DNA of 64,000 nucleotides from assembly GCF_018100905.1 (NCBI RefSeq), contig NZ_JAGJEG010000008.1:62001-126000 (forward strand). Reading direction: 5' to 3'. Source of the stretch: Pseudoalteromonas sp. MMG010. GTDB taxonomy: Bacteria > Pseudomonadota > Gammaproteobacteria > Enterobacterales > Alteromonadaceae. A program made the position numbers and the translations under genes. Numbering within the stretch: position 1 is the stretch's first letter; each line of letters starts with the position of its first letter. Below are positions 46,142-54,725 of this stretch, in pieces. The notes under the pieces are model-generated. The model was not told the origin of the DNA. It did not search any database and saw only the letters and a list, made by a program, of their open reading frames with translations.

Positions 46142-46691
46142 TTGCCAATTTTTTGTAACCTTTTACTAAATCGTGATTTGCAGACACCACCGACTCTGAA
46201 AATGATGAGTACTCAGGTGGGACTTTACTGATGCTATTTAAATTAAAACCGGGTCCAATATTGGTCATAGGTGGCACATGAAAACGATGCGGTAAATCTA
46301 AGCCATCAATAACACAATTATGCCTTACCACGCAGCCATCACCAACATGCGATCGAAATACAACCGAATTAAAGCCAATAAATACATCGTCACCCACGGT
46401 GCAAGGACCGTGTATAATTGAGCGATGTGCTATTGAGGTACGCTCACCTACCGACACGGCGGCACCCGCAACAGAGTGTATGACAACTCCATCTTGTATG
46501 TTTGAATTTTTTTTAATAATAATAGGCTCCATGTCACCCGTGTCGTCTACTTCGTCAGCACGGATCACGGCATAAGGGCCAATAAATACATTATCTTCAA
46601 TAATTACTTTGCCACAAATAATCGCCGTAGGGTCTATAAATGCACTTTGTGCAACCTGTGGTAAATGGCCACTGGGGTTTTTTCTTAACAT
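46131..46691 (-). CDS. Gamma-class carbonic anhydrase-like protein
   Basis: A 186-aa left-handed beta-helix protein with repeated hexapeptides (FIDPTAIICGKVIIEDNVFIGPYAVI, and onward). The three metal-binding His of gamma carbonic anhydrases are present at His72 (VVIHS), His89 (IAHRS) and His94 (IIHGP). The class can work with Fe or Co in place of Zn, which fits its place in a Zur operon; a gamma-CA also occurs in the Zur-controlled cluster of Pseudomonas aeruginosa. It would supply carbonate hydration when zinc beta-class enzymes fail. AGGA precedes the ATG. Confidence 0.9.
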   Translation of the reverse strand: MLRKNPSGHLPQVAQSAFIDPTAIICGKVIIEDNVFIGPYAVIRADEVDDTGDMEPIIIKKNSNIQDGVVIHSVAGAAVSVGERTSIAHRSIIHGPCTVGDDVFIGFNSVVFRSHVGDGCVVRHNCVIDGLDLPHRFHVPPMTNIGPGFNLNSISKVPPEYSSFSESVVSANHDLVKGYKKLANEL

Positions 46692-46722
46692 ATTTTATCC
46701 TATTTATCAGGTTGTTGGGATT

Positions 46723-47646
46723 TTAAACACCATGTTGAGATGGAAATTTTTGATCGTACACAACCGCATTGTGGGCGTGTAAACTTTCTTGGTGCTCAAC
46801 TTTAAACGTGTAATTACTGATATTGGCTTTTAACTCTAATGCCCGTTTAATTCTACGCGCAGCGTCTTCGCAAAACAGTAGGTTTTCGGCGTTAAGTTTT
46901 GCAAATGCTTGTTCATCTTCGCGTTTTACCGCTGTTTGTACTGGCGTACCAATGGCACTTTCTAGCTCGTTAATAAGGGAGGGTAAATCGGGGAGTTCTT
47001 CGCCTTTAATACTCATCGTAATATAAGCATATGAGCGTTGACTGTGGGGTGTAGCAATACTTCCTTGCGCTGACGATAGCCACGCTAATAACGCATTTTT
47101 ATCAACCTGTTGCTCTGCAAATTGCTTATCTACAGCATCGCTCAATGCTTGCCTTGCAAGTGCTGCCGAACATGGACACGTACTTGAGTAGGCAATGGTT
47201 AAACTCAAATCAGTCACCATTTCACCATCAACAATATACTTAGATACCTTAACCGGATACGCCTGATAACCCGCTTGATTTGATAACAAGGCCGGCTTAT
47301 TAAGGGTAAGTTCAAAGGCTAAATTTACCTTAGCACTTAGGCTTAATCCTTGTTGAGAGCTCAGCATATTATTTAATAAAACCGTTAAGCTATCGCCCAT
47401 TAATGGTTGTTCAGCAAGGTGTTGTTTAAGCAATAAATACAAACGCGACATATGTATCCCTTTTGCATCAGCCTTATTTAGGCTTACAAAAATGTCGGCT
47501 TTGGCATGCGTATGAATGGGCTCGCCATCGATTGTTAAAATATGTAGCGGCAACGATATCGCTTCCATACCAACCCATTGTAAAGGCAGTGCGTTAAGCG
47601 AGTTATATTGAGAAGTAATATCGGGTAAATGGCTTTTAGCATTCAT
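46723..47646 (-). CDS. folE2: GTP cyclohydrolase I type 2 (zinc-independent)
   Basis: Makes 7,8-dihydroneopterin triphosphate from GTP, the first step of folate synthesis, using Mn or Fe instead of the Zn required by FolE. The 307-aa length fits the type-2 family. The metal-cysteine segment TIAYSSTCPCSAALARQAL lies near residue 155, TPHSQRSYAYITM near 200, and AVKREDEQAFAKLNAENLLFCEDAARRIK near 245 with the catalytic Glu. It is 31 bp ahead of the carbonic anhydrase gene in the Zur operon, a classic zinc-sparing replacement. Confidence 0.96.
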   Translation of the reverse strand: MNAKSHLPDITSQYNSLNALPLQWVGMEAISLPLHILTIDGEPIHTHAKADIFVSLNKADAKGIHMSRLYLLLKQHLAEQPLMGDSLTVLLNNMLSSQQGLSLSAKVNLAFELTLNKPALLSNQAGYQAYPVKVSKYIVDGEMVTDLSLTIAYSSTCPCSAALARQALSDAVDKQFAEQQVDKNALLAWLSSAQGSIATPHSQRSYAYITMSIKGEELPDLPSLINELESAIGTPVQTAVKREDEQAFAKLNAENLLFCEDAARRIKRALELKANISNYTFKVEHQESLHAHNAVVYDQKFPSQHGV

Positions 47647-47663
47647 AAAGTTAAATATTCCGG

Positions 47664-48995
47664 TTAACGATTAAAAACAAGGGGCATAGCAGCACGCGGT
47701 TTAGTAACATTAATCCCATCGTAAACACGTTCTCCATTAACCCATGTACTGGCTATTTTTGAAGAAAATGTGACGCCATTAAATGGTGTCCAGCCGCATA
47801 AGTATCGGCATGATTCATGGGTAACTTCGGTTGTTTGCTCGGGTGATACCAAGACTAAATCGGCGTAATAGCCTTGGCGTATAAAACCGCGTTTATCTAT
47901 TTTAAAACGCAGTGCAGGGTTATGGGCTGTTTTTTCAACGACCTGTTCTATGCTTAAACGCGCGTGTTTAACATGCTCTAATAAGCTAAGTAGTGCATGC
48001 TCAACTAAAGGCAGCCCCGCAGGGGCATCAACATAGTGAGCTTGTTTTTCTTGCCATGTATGCGGAGCGTGATCGGTCGCAATAATGTCTATTTGATTAT
48101 TTTTAACCGCGGCAATTAATGCATCGCGATCGGTGTGTGCTTTTATTGCCGGATTACATTTTATTAAGTTACCTAAAGCTGGGTATGCTTGCTCGCTAAA
48201 GTACAAATGATGCACACAGGCTTCTGCGGTAATATTTTTATCAGTAATAGCGCCTTTACTAAATAAGCTTAATTCTTTTTCGGTGGTGATATGCAACACA
48301 TGTAATTGCGCATTATGCTTTTTAGCAAGCGATACCGCATACGACGATGAGGTGTAACATGCTTCCACATCGCGAATTTTAGGATGGTCGGTAATACTCG
48401 GTACAATGCCTTGCTGCTCATAGCGTTGATTATTTTTATGTATGGTTTTTCCATCTTCGCAGTGAGTAACGATAAGAACAGGACATTCACGAAAAATACC
48501 CTCAAGCGCTTCAGGGTTTTCCACTAATAAATTACCTGTCGACGCTCCCATAAATACTTTTACACCACATACTTTTCTTGGGTTAATGGCTTTAATATCG
48601 TCAAGGTTATGCTCTGTAGCACCAAGATAAAACGAATAGTTTGCGTATGAATTTTTTGCCGCTATAGCAAATTTAGCCTCAAGCGCTGCATTATTTGTGG
48701 TGGCAGGGTTAACGTTTGGCATTTCCATATAACTTGTGATCCCCCCTGCTACTGCTGCGCGTGACTCTGTTAATATAGACCCTTTTTGTGTAAGACCCGG
48801 CTCTCTAAAATGCACTTGGTCATCTATCATACCGGGTAATAACCAAGCGCCTTTTGCATCAATAACCTCATCATTAGGCCTTGGCGTTATGTTAGGGGCA
48901 ATACATTCAATTATTTGATGACTAATGCGTACATCGCCAACATAGCTTTTGCCGTCGTTTACAATGCGGGCATTTTTTATTAACTGGCTTCTCAT
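47664..48995 (-). CDS. Dihydroorotase, zinc-starvation paralogue with altered metal motif
   Basis: Catalyses ring closure of carbamoyl aspartate in pyrimidine synthesis. At 443 aa it has the amidohydrolase fold of type I dihydroorotases. The metal-site HxH is altered: PGMIDDQVHFREPG has Gln60-Val-His62 where most have His-x-His. Lys146 (CGVKVFMG, the carboxylated Lys position), His178 (VTHCED), His235 (VLHITT) and Asp308 (IATDHAPH) are kept. A QVHFREPG variant also occurs in Bacteroidetes enzymes as I recall them. A reduced zinc requirement would fit the operon. It lies 36 bp after zrgA and 17 bp before folE2. Confidence 0.9.
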   Translation of the reverse strand: MRSQLIKNARIVNDGKSYVGDVRISHQIIECIAPNITPRPNDEVIDAKGAWLLPGMIDDQVHFREPGLTQKGSILTESRAAVAGGITSYMEMPNVNPATTNNAALEAKFAIAAKNSYANYSFYLGATEHNLDDIKAINPRKVCGVKVFMGASTGNLLVENPEALEGIFRECPVLIVTHCEDGKTIHKNNQRYEQQGIVPSITDHPKIRDVEACYTSSSYAVSLAKKHNAQLHVLHITTEKELSLFSKGAITDKNITAEACVHHLYFSEQAYPALGNLIKCNPAIKAHTDRDALIAAVKNNQIDIIATDHAPHTWQEKQAHYVDAPAGLPLVEHALLSLLEHVKHARLSIEQVVEKTAHNPALRFKIDKRGFIRQGYYADLVLVSPEQTTEVTHESCRYLCGWTPFNGVTFSSKIASTWVNGERVYDGINVTKPRAAMPLVFNR

Positions 48996-49031
48996 GCTTT
49001 TCGCTCTTAATAATGGGGGCTTATCGGGTTG

Positions 49032-49562
49032 TTAACTTTGCCAATTTATAACAGGCTGATTACGTGTAATTTTTAATAACCCTTGATCCGAATTATTAAT
49101 CCACTGCATACTCAGTGAATTGAGAGACGGCATGAGTTCAAACAAGGTAATTGAAAAACGATTAACAGTGGTTTTACAATTAAAAGTGTAAGTTGCTTCA
49201 ATGTCGTGATGCTCGTGGCTATCTTCACTTTTGTCAGAATGCGCGTTTTGATGCGCATGCTCTTCATGCTCTGTATTTAATGAATTATACGAACTTTGCA
49301 AAACGCATTGACCGTTTGTATCGACGATGTAGTGGCTGGTGTGTAATTTGTTAGCAAGGACATTAATGGCCTCTTGTTTTGTTGCACTATCTGCAGTGCG
49401 TTCAACATTTAGAGCGTCATCGGCAGGAATAATAAATTGCATTTGCAAAGTATGGCCATCTTGGGCAACAAGCAACTCTCCTTGTCCATGGGTATGAGTG
49501 TGCGCACTTACCCCAAAACTTAATAAAACAGATAAACAAAGCCCTTGCGTGTACTTTTTCAT
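49032..49562 (-). CDS. zrgA: DUF2796 periplasmic zinc-binding protein, ZrgA-like
   Basis: A 176-aa exported protein. The signal peptide (1-20) ends near VSA, and the mature protein starts HTHTHGQGELLVAQDG, a strongly His-rich N-terminus typical of DUF2796. A second His cluster (EHEEHAHQNAHSDKSEDSHEHHD) lies near residue 98-120. Vibrio ZrgA helps zinc uptake with ZnuABC. It leads the six-gene operon, and a perfect Zur box sits 58 bp upstream. No znuABC genes are in this window. AAGG precedes the ATG. Confidence 0.92.
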   Translation of the reverse strand: MKKYTQGLCLSVLLSFGVSAHTHTHGQGELLVAQDGHTLQMQFIIPADDALNVERTADSATKQEAINVLANKLHTSHYIVDTNGQCVLQSSYNSLNTEHEEHAHQNAHSDKSEDSHEHHDIEATYTFNCKTTVNRFSITLFELMPSLNSLSMQWINNSDQGLLKITRNQPVINWQS

Positions 49563-49620
49563 AATTCAGCCTTATATAAACAATGTATTGCAAGGCGAAT
49601 AAATAAAAACCCACCTTAAT

Positions 49621-49635
49621 TGTTATAATATAACA
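49621..49635 (-). promoter_or_regulatory. Zur box upstream of the zrgA operon
   Basis: TGTTATA-A-TATAACA is a perfect 15-bp palindrome identical to the core of the gammaproteobacterial Zur operator. It ends 58 bp ahead of the zrgA ATG (minus strand), and the operon behind it is a textbook zinc-sparing set. Confidence 0.93.
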
Positions 49636-49725
49636 TACCGAAACGCATCACAAAAGAGCAAATACGATACGAGCTATAAACAGGCGACTTTAAAAATAAA
49701 GCGAGTGATTTTCTTAAGTTAATGC

Positions 49726-49756
49726 AAATAACACCTGTAAAATACAGGTGTTATTT
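49726..49756. terminator. Terminator beyond the 49.8-50.4 kb membrane-protein gene
   Basis: AAATAACACCTGTA and TACAGGTGTTATTT form a perfect 14-bp stem with a 3-nt loop. It works in both directions by sequence, but the gene ending nearest is on the minus strand (stop at 49783). Confidence 0.88.
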
Positions 49757-49782
49757 ATCAATACACACTTAAAATGTGATGC

Positions 49783-50397
49783 TTAATTAGTGCAGGTAAT
49801 ATGAGTTAAATCAAAACTGGGAATGGGTTTATCACTCTGTGAATGATGTATTGTTAAGTTATTATTATGTATTTCTAGAGAATAGTCTTTCATCCAGCCT
49901 ACCTTTGCTATGGTTTTTAACTCATAGCGCGACAACGCAAGTGGGCACTGTAAGTAAACATAGTGATAGGCACGCCCCATAGCTCCCGGATCGGCAGTGT
50001 ACACATAAAATGTGCGCCCTTCGATGTTAAATTGTTTATGTATATAACCTACAGAAGATGAAAATAGGGGATTTAATAAAGCCCCTAAACTAATAAATAC
50101 AATCTGAACTATACCTATAAAGCCGGCACACAAATAAAACATAACACGTAAATATCTGGCTTTAATTACGGCATTAATCGTTTGCGCTTTGAGGGCTAAC
50201 CCCACAAGGCCTAGGCTTACAAACACTAACTTAATAATCAGCAAATAACCGCTTACTTGAGCCATAAAGGAGGGCGAGATTAAGTTTATTCCCCATAGTG
50301 TGCCATTACTCATTGTTTCTATTAAAGGCAGTATTAACAGTGCAATAATGCATATTGTGATTGTAAGGTTTTTTTGTTTTATTTTATCCATATCCAC
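49783..50397 (-). CDS. Hypothetical membrane protein, 204 aa
   Basis: Unrecognised inner-membrane protein. Hydrophobic helices are visible at about residues 12-28, 46-68 and 86-108; a fourth, shorter hydrophobic stretch lies between. The C-terminal third (from NIEGRTFYVYTADPGAMGRAYHYVYLQCPLALSRYELKTIAK) is soluble, beta-rich and includes a Cys, so it is probably periplasmic or cytoplasmic tail. GTGG precedes the ATG. It lies between the Zur operon and the spermidine-synthase-like pair, on the minus strand, without an evident partner. Confidence 0.7.
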   Translation of the reverse strand: MDMDKIKQKNLTITICIIALLILPLIETMSNGTLWGINLISPSFMAQVSGYLLIIKLVFVSLGLVGLALKAQTINAVIKARYLRVMFYLCAGFIGIVQIVFISLGALLNPLFSSSVGYIHKQFNIEGRTFYVYTADPGAMGRAYHYVYLQCPLALSRYELKTIAKVGWMKDYSLEIHNNNLTIHHSQSDKPIPSFDLTHITCTN

Positions 50398-50599
50398 CCG
50401 CTAAATATTTTTGCTGTTGTTATTAAATTTTATTAGTTAAGCCCATCATACTTTACTGTAAAGGGGGTTAACAGTGAGCTTAAATACCCCTTTTTAAATA
50501 CACATTTTAACTTAGCTTGATTTTTGTACTGGCTAGCTTATACGCTTCACGTTAGTATGGTAAGTACATAATTTAACTAAGTTGCATAACGATAATTAC

Positions 50600-51226
50600 A
50601 TGACTTTAAATACCAACACATTAATTTATTTTTTAGCCTTTTGCAGTGGTTTTTGCATTATGGGTATTGAGCTTTTAGGTGGACGCATACTCGCGCCGTT
50701 TTTTGGCAGTAGTGTACATATATGGGGCAGTATTATTACTGTATTTATGTTGAGCTTATCATTCGGTTATTTACTTGGCGGTAAACTCAGTACAAAAAAT
50801 GCGTCGCTGTCTAAATACGGTTTAATCTTTTTAATTGCCAGCGTCATGGTGTTACCCATTGTGTTATTTGCCCAACCTATTATGACGTTTATTTTTACGC
50901 ATATTGAAGACAGCCGCTATGGCTCTTTACTAGCCTCTACCGCATTGTTTTTTATTCCCACGATTATTTTAGGCATGATCTCACCTTACTCCGTTAGGCT
51001 ATTGGTAACCGACAGTGAAAAAAGTGGGCAAGTTGCAGGAATTTTATATTTTGTAAGTACATTAGGCAGTGCCTTGGGTACTATTATTACCTCGTTTTAT
51101 TTTGTACTGGCATTTGATGTTAATACCATTATCACTGCATTTGCACTCACTTTAGGGGCGCTTGGTACACTGGCCATACTTTTACATAAAATAGTAAACA
51201 CGCATAAGGAGCCTGCTCATGCTTAA
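50600..51226 (+). CDS. Membrane domain of a split spermidine-synthase-like system
   Basis: A 208-aa inner-membrane protein with about six helices. It starts LIYFLAFCSGFCIMGIELLGGRILAPFFGSSVHIWGSIITVFMLSLSFGYLLGG, the sequence type of the N-terminal membrane domain of fused MFS/spermidine synthase proteins. The next gene starts eight bases before this stop and encodes the soluble transferase domain, so the usual fusion is encoded here as two coupled genes. ATG at 50600 is used; an upstream TTG at 50582 has no ribosome site. Substrate unknown. Confidence 0.83.
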   Translation: MTLNTNTLIYFLAFCSGFCIMGIELLGGRILAPFFGSSVHIWGSIITVFMLSLSFGYLLGGKLSTKNASLSKYGLIFLIASVMVLPIVLFAQPIMTFIFTHIEDSRYGSLLASTALFFIPTIILGMISPYSVRLLVTDSEKSGQVAGILYFVSTLGSALGTIITSFYFVLAFDVNTIITAFALTLGALGTLAILLHKIVNTHKEPAHA

Positions 51227-52103
51227 ATACTTATTACTGCTTGCAACGGTATTTTCAGCACCTGTTGTCAGTAAAGTTATTCATCAAGAACGCTCTTTGT
51301 ATCGAAATATCATTGTTGAACAAAACGATAATTTACGCTGTTTAAAATTTAACACTAAAAGCAGTAAAAGTAGCCAAAGTTGCATGTATACCGATAACCC
51401 TAATAAATTGGTGTTTAATTACACTAAGTTAGTGTTTTCTAGTTTATTACTTATCGACAACCCTAAAAATGTACTTATTGTAGGACTCGGTGGCGGTACG
51501 TTATCAAATATTATTCATCAGCTTTACCCAGCAGCACAAATAGACAATGTAGAAATTGACCCTGCGGTTATTAAAGTGGCTCGCGATTACTTTAATTTTA
51601 TCGAAGCCGATAACATTAGCGCTAAAGTACAAGACGGCCGTATTTTTATAAAACGTGCAGCTCTAAAAAAACAAACCTACGATTGGATCATATTAGATGC
51701 GTTTAATGGCGACTACATTCCCGAGCACTTACTCACTAAAGAATTTTTTACAGAGGTAAAAAGTATACTTGCGCCTAAAGGCATCATAGCGGCCAACACG
51801 TTTTCAAGTAGTAAGTTATACCAACATGAATCGGCCACCTATCACAGTGTATTTGGCGACTTTATTAATGTGAGCCGCGAAAAGCGCAGTAACCGAATTA
51901 TACTGGCCGGTTACACCCATTTGCCAAGCGAGAGTCAAATACAGCAACGTATAAAAACCCTTAATCCACAATTAGCACCTTATGGTGTTGATATGCAAAG
52001 CTTAAGTGAATACCTGCAATACACCAAAAATAATCAAGATTGGCCAAGCGATACCAAAGTGTTAACAGATCAATACTCACCCGCCAATTTATTAAATTTT
52101 TAA
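51219..52103 (+). CDS. Spermidine synthase-like methyltransferase-fold protein
   Basis: A 294-aa protein with an N-terminal hydrophobic signal or anchor (1-18) and a Rossmann core: VLIVGLGGGTLSNIIHQLYP (the binding loop), NVEIDPAVIKVARDYF, VQDGRIFIKR, DWIILDAFNGDYIPEHLLTKEFF. The Asp of LDAFNGD corresponds to the catalytic site of polyamine aminopropyltransferases. The exported or membrane-bound nature makes a role in cytosolic polyamine synthesis uncertain. It is translationally coupled to the membrane-domain gene and followed by a terminator. Confidence 0.84.
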   Translation: MLKYLLLLATVFSAPVVSKVIHQERSLYRNIIVEQNDNLRCLKFNTKSSKSSQSCMYTDNPNKLVFNYTKLVFSSLLLIDNPKNVLIVGLGGGTLSNIIHQLYPAAQIDNVEIDPAVIKVARDYFNFIEADNISAKVQDGRIFIKRAALKKQTYDWIILDAFNGDYIPEHLLTKEFFTEVKSILAPKGIIAANTFSSSKLYQHESATYHSVFGDFINVSREKRSNRIILAGYTHLPSESQIQQRIKTLNPQLAPYGVDMQSLSEYLQYTKNNQDWPSDTKVLTDQYSPANLLNF

Positions 52104-52129
52104 CTCTTTACATTATTATAATTAAATCC

Positions 52130-52154
52130 AAAACACGGCTTAGGCCGTGTTTTT
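52130..52154 (+). terminator. Terminator of the spermidine-synthase-like operon
   Basis: AAAACACGGC and GCCGTGTTTT form a perfect 10-bp stem with a TTAG loop and T-run. The stretch to 52358 holds a minus-strand ORF I do not trust and a small GCTGTGC/GCACAGC hairpin. Confidence 0.92.
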
Positions 52155-52358
52155 ATTAAAATAGTTAATACTGCGAAGATTTGACGCTGATCCATTGCTG
52201 TGCATGATAAGGCACAGCCACACGCCCCCCATTTTAGTAACACTGGTACGCCATTATCTGGCATTAAAAAAACAATACCTAAAGTACCGGTTATACTTAC
52301 AGACAAAGAGTGATAGCTGGTATCTACCCTATGCAAGCTATAAACAATTGGACTTTTA

Positions 52359-53051
52359 ATGAAGATACTTAAGATATTTACTATTATTTTTATTACATTT
52401 TTTATAGCTTCATTAGGCTATGTTAAAAAAAATGCCATTGCTTGCGAGCTAATAGGACTATCGCACTTTAATGAAGTGTCACCCAATTTTTATGTTGACC
52501 AAAGTATCGACACCCTAAAGCAAGTTGAGCTATTACAGGCTGTAGAAGCCGCATTTAAAAGAGTTGCCGGTATCTATGGTACTCCCGATGCTCACCCTAG
52601 AGTTATTGCAACAGCAGAAACTAAATTTGCCAAGTTCGGATTCAACACCACAGGCATGCAAAGCTCTGGTTTTTTTAGAGAATGCATATTTCTTGGTCCA
52701 AAAGGGCTAAACATTGACGTAATAGCTCATGAACTGGTTCATGCAGAAGTCAGACACAGAACAAACTTGTATGTAGAACTAACTCAATTACCGGCTTGGT
52801 TCGTTGAAGGCACTGGGATAAAAGCTGACTACCGAAAGCCATTTTTATTAGAAAACATTGATGTGACAAATGATGACGTAACCAAAGTTAAATCGGTGTT
52901 TTACCTCAGTGACTTTGCAAACACCAATTTAAAGTATTATCAAGCATCACTAATCGCTGTAAACCCGATGAACCCAAAAGACATGTACAAAGGCTTAGAG
53001 AGATTAAATAATGGCGAACAGTTTGAGGACGTTTTTAACGAACTGTTTTAA
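52359..53051 (+). CDS. Putative exported HExxH metallopeptidase-like protein
   Basis: A 230-aa protein with an N-terminal signal anchor (1-22). A zinc-protease motif HELVH lies near residue 127 (DVIAHELVHAEVRH), followed by a Trp/Glu motif LPAWFVEGTGIKADYR about 20 residues on, a gluzincin-like arrangement. It is divergent from, but recalls, the HExxH proteins at 61.8 and 63.3 kb, which share the order HExxH then W-x(2)-EG. GGAC precedes the ATG. Not assignable to a named family. It ends at the window's MarR efflux operon, which is probably unrelated. Confidence 0.72.
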   Translation: MKILKIFTIIFITFFIASLGYVKKNAIACELIGLSHFNEVSPNFYVDQSIDTLKQVELLQAVEAAFKRVAGIYGTPDAHPRVIATAETKFAKFGFNTTGMQSSGFFRECIFLGPKGLNIDVIAHELVHAEVRHRTNLYVELTQLPAWFVEGTGIKADYRKPFLLENIDVTNDDVTKVKSVFYLSDFANTNLKYYQASLIAVNPMNPKDMYKGLERLNNGEQFEDVFNELF

Positions 53052-53171
53052 TTGTTGATTAATATTAATAATGTATTTTATCAACACAAAAATGGATCAC
53101 AGCCGCATATTTACTTAGCCTGTTAAGCAATGTTATTATACTTAGCAAGCTAACTAAATAACGTATTAATA

Positions 53172-53651
53172 ATGACACACCCACCTTTTCACGAAACGTT
53201 AGATTTAACCATTATTGGTAATATGGGCCGAGTACATCGCTTGTGCCGCGATGTTATCACCACCGCTGTAGAGCCGCTGGGGTTAACGCAATCGCGCTGG
53301 ACCGCATTGTTACATATAAGTATGGTCGGTGAAGGACTAACTCAATTAGCGTTAGCAAACAGCTTAGGTATAGAAATGCCCTCGTTAACACGCACCTTAA
53401 AGCAGCTCGAACACGCAAAGTTAATCACCCGCCAAGTTGCCAGTAATGATAAACGCAGCAAGCAAATTTACTTTACCAAACAAGGACGCAGTACTTTAGC
53501 CTTGTTAGATGAAAAAGTAGCAGCGCTAAAAAGCCAACTTTATAGCGGTTTAAGCCACAAACAACTAGACGCAATGGCTTATGCATTAATTAATATCGAA
53601 AAAAATGCCCACGCAATCGCCCTAAACACAGTAACAGATAAAGGAAAGTAA
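53172..53651 (+). CDS. MarR-family transcriptional regulator
   Basis: A 159-aa winged helix-turn-helix regulator (EmrR/SlyA/MarR type). The DNA-binding core reads LTQLALANSLGIEMPSLTRTLKQLEHAKLITRQ near residue 55-87, followed by the wing DKRSKQIYFTKQG. It heads an operon with a HlyD adaptor and a DUF2955 membrane protein, and the next start codon overlaps this stop (TAATG). It probably represses the efflux genes and is released by an exported compound. Confidence 0.93.
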   Translation: MTHPPFHETLDLTIIGNMGRVHRLCRDVITTAVEPLGLTQSRWTALLHISMVGEGLTQLALANSLGIEMPSLTRTLKQLEHAKLITRQVASNDKRSKQIYFTKQGRSTLALLDEKVAALKSQLYSGLSHKQLDAMAYALINIEKNAHAIALNTVTDKGK

Positions 53652-54715
53652 TGACTCCCGATCAAAAATTTACACGTTATGTACGCTTTTCATTAATTGC
53701 TTTTGTGTGCCTATTTATCTACTACCTCATTGCCGATATGACGATGCCTGTTACGCCACAAGCCAGGGTATATCATTCGGTAGTACAAGTTGCACCGCAA
53801 ATTAGTGGCCAAGTGACCAACGTACGTGTTAGTAATAACCAAACAGTAAAAGTGGGCGATATTCTCTTTGAAATAGACCCAACCCCCTATCAACTTGCAT
53901 TAGCTCAAGCGCAACTAACCCTAGACGATGCAAAGTTACAAAACCAGCGCTTAGACACCAATGTAAAAGCCCTTAAAGCGCAAATTGTTGCAGCTAAAGC
54001 CAAACAGCACGAGCAAAAGCTGTCGCAAACTCGGGCCGAAGCCCTTTATAAAAAACGCTCGATATCGGAGCAAGCGCTCGAAGCGATACATGCTAATTTT
54101 CAAGCCAGTAAAGCAAATACCGCCGCCCTTGAAGCGCAATTAGCCGAAGCCACCCTAGCGCGCGGTAAATCGGGCAACGACAACCTAGCCATTCGCCATG
54201 CAGCAAACCAATTAGCACAAGCAAAACTAAATTTGTCATACACACAGGTTCATGCGCTTACCGATGGAGTGGTCTCTAACTTACAATTACTTAACGGTGC
54301 TTACGCCATTACAGGCAGCCCGCTGTTAGCGATTGTGGCAAAAAAAGCAGATTTAGTGGCTGACTTTCGTGAAAAATCGCTTAAAAATATGACACTCTCA
54401 ACACAAGCTCGCGTTGTATTTGATAATCGCCCTGGGGAAGTTTACAGTGCACAGATTGCCTTATTTGAAGCCGGTGTAAGCGATGGTCAGCTAAGCGCTA
54501 ACGGGCTTTTAAGTACCACCGACACCAGCTCACGTTGGGTGCGCGACGCACAACGCCAGCGCATACATTTAACGCTTAACGAACACCCCAATTTAATTGC
54601 TAACATGCCCTCAGGTGCCAGAGCCACCGTACAGCTTTTACCTGAATCAACAATTGGCCAATGGTTTGCCATTGCCCAAATTCGCTTTATCAGCTGGTTA
54701 CATTACATATATTAA
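53651..54715 (+). CDS. HlyD/EmrA-type efflux adaptor (periplasmic)
   Basis: A 354-aa membrane-fusion protein. An N-terminal anchor helix lies near residues 12-30 (RFSLIAFVCLFIYYLIA). The lipoyl/hairpin motifs APQISGQVTNVRVSNNQTVKVGDILFEIDPTPYQLALAQAQL and the downstream coiled coil match the HlyD family. The beta-barrel half is LSYTQVHALTDGVVSNLQLLNG. AAAGGA precedes the ATG. It probably works with the DUF2955 membrane protein 10 bp downstream, in the manner of AaeA with AaeB. Confidence 0.92.
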   Translation: MTPDQKFTRYVRFSLIAFVCLFIYYLIADMTMPVTPQARVYHSVVQVAPQISGQVTNVRVSNNQTVKVGDILFEIDPTPYQLALAQAQLTLDDAKLQNQRLDTNVKALKAQIVAAKAKQHEQKLSQTRAEALYKKRSISEQALEAIHANFQASKANTAALEAQLAEATLARGKSGNDNLAIRHAANQLAQAKLNLSYTQVHALTDGVVSNLQLLNGAYAITGSPLLAIVAKKADLVADFREKSLKNMTLSTQARVVFDNRPGEVYSAQIALFEAGVSDGQLSANGLLSTTDTSSRWVRDAQRQRIHLTLNEHPNLIANMPSGARATVQLLPESTIGQWFAIAQIRFISWLHYIY

Positions 54716-54725
54716 TGGACGCGCT

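Noticed and set aside
52100..52336. Minus-strand 78-aa ORF
   Set aside because: It runs through a strong terminator, has no ribosome site, and has no recognisable fold; treated as chance.
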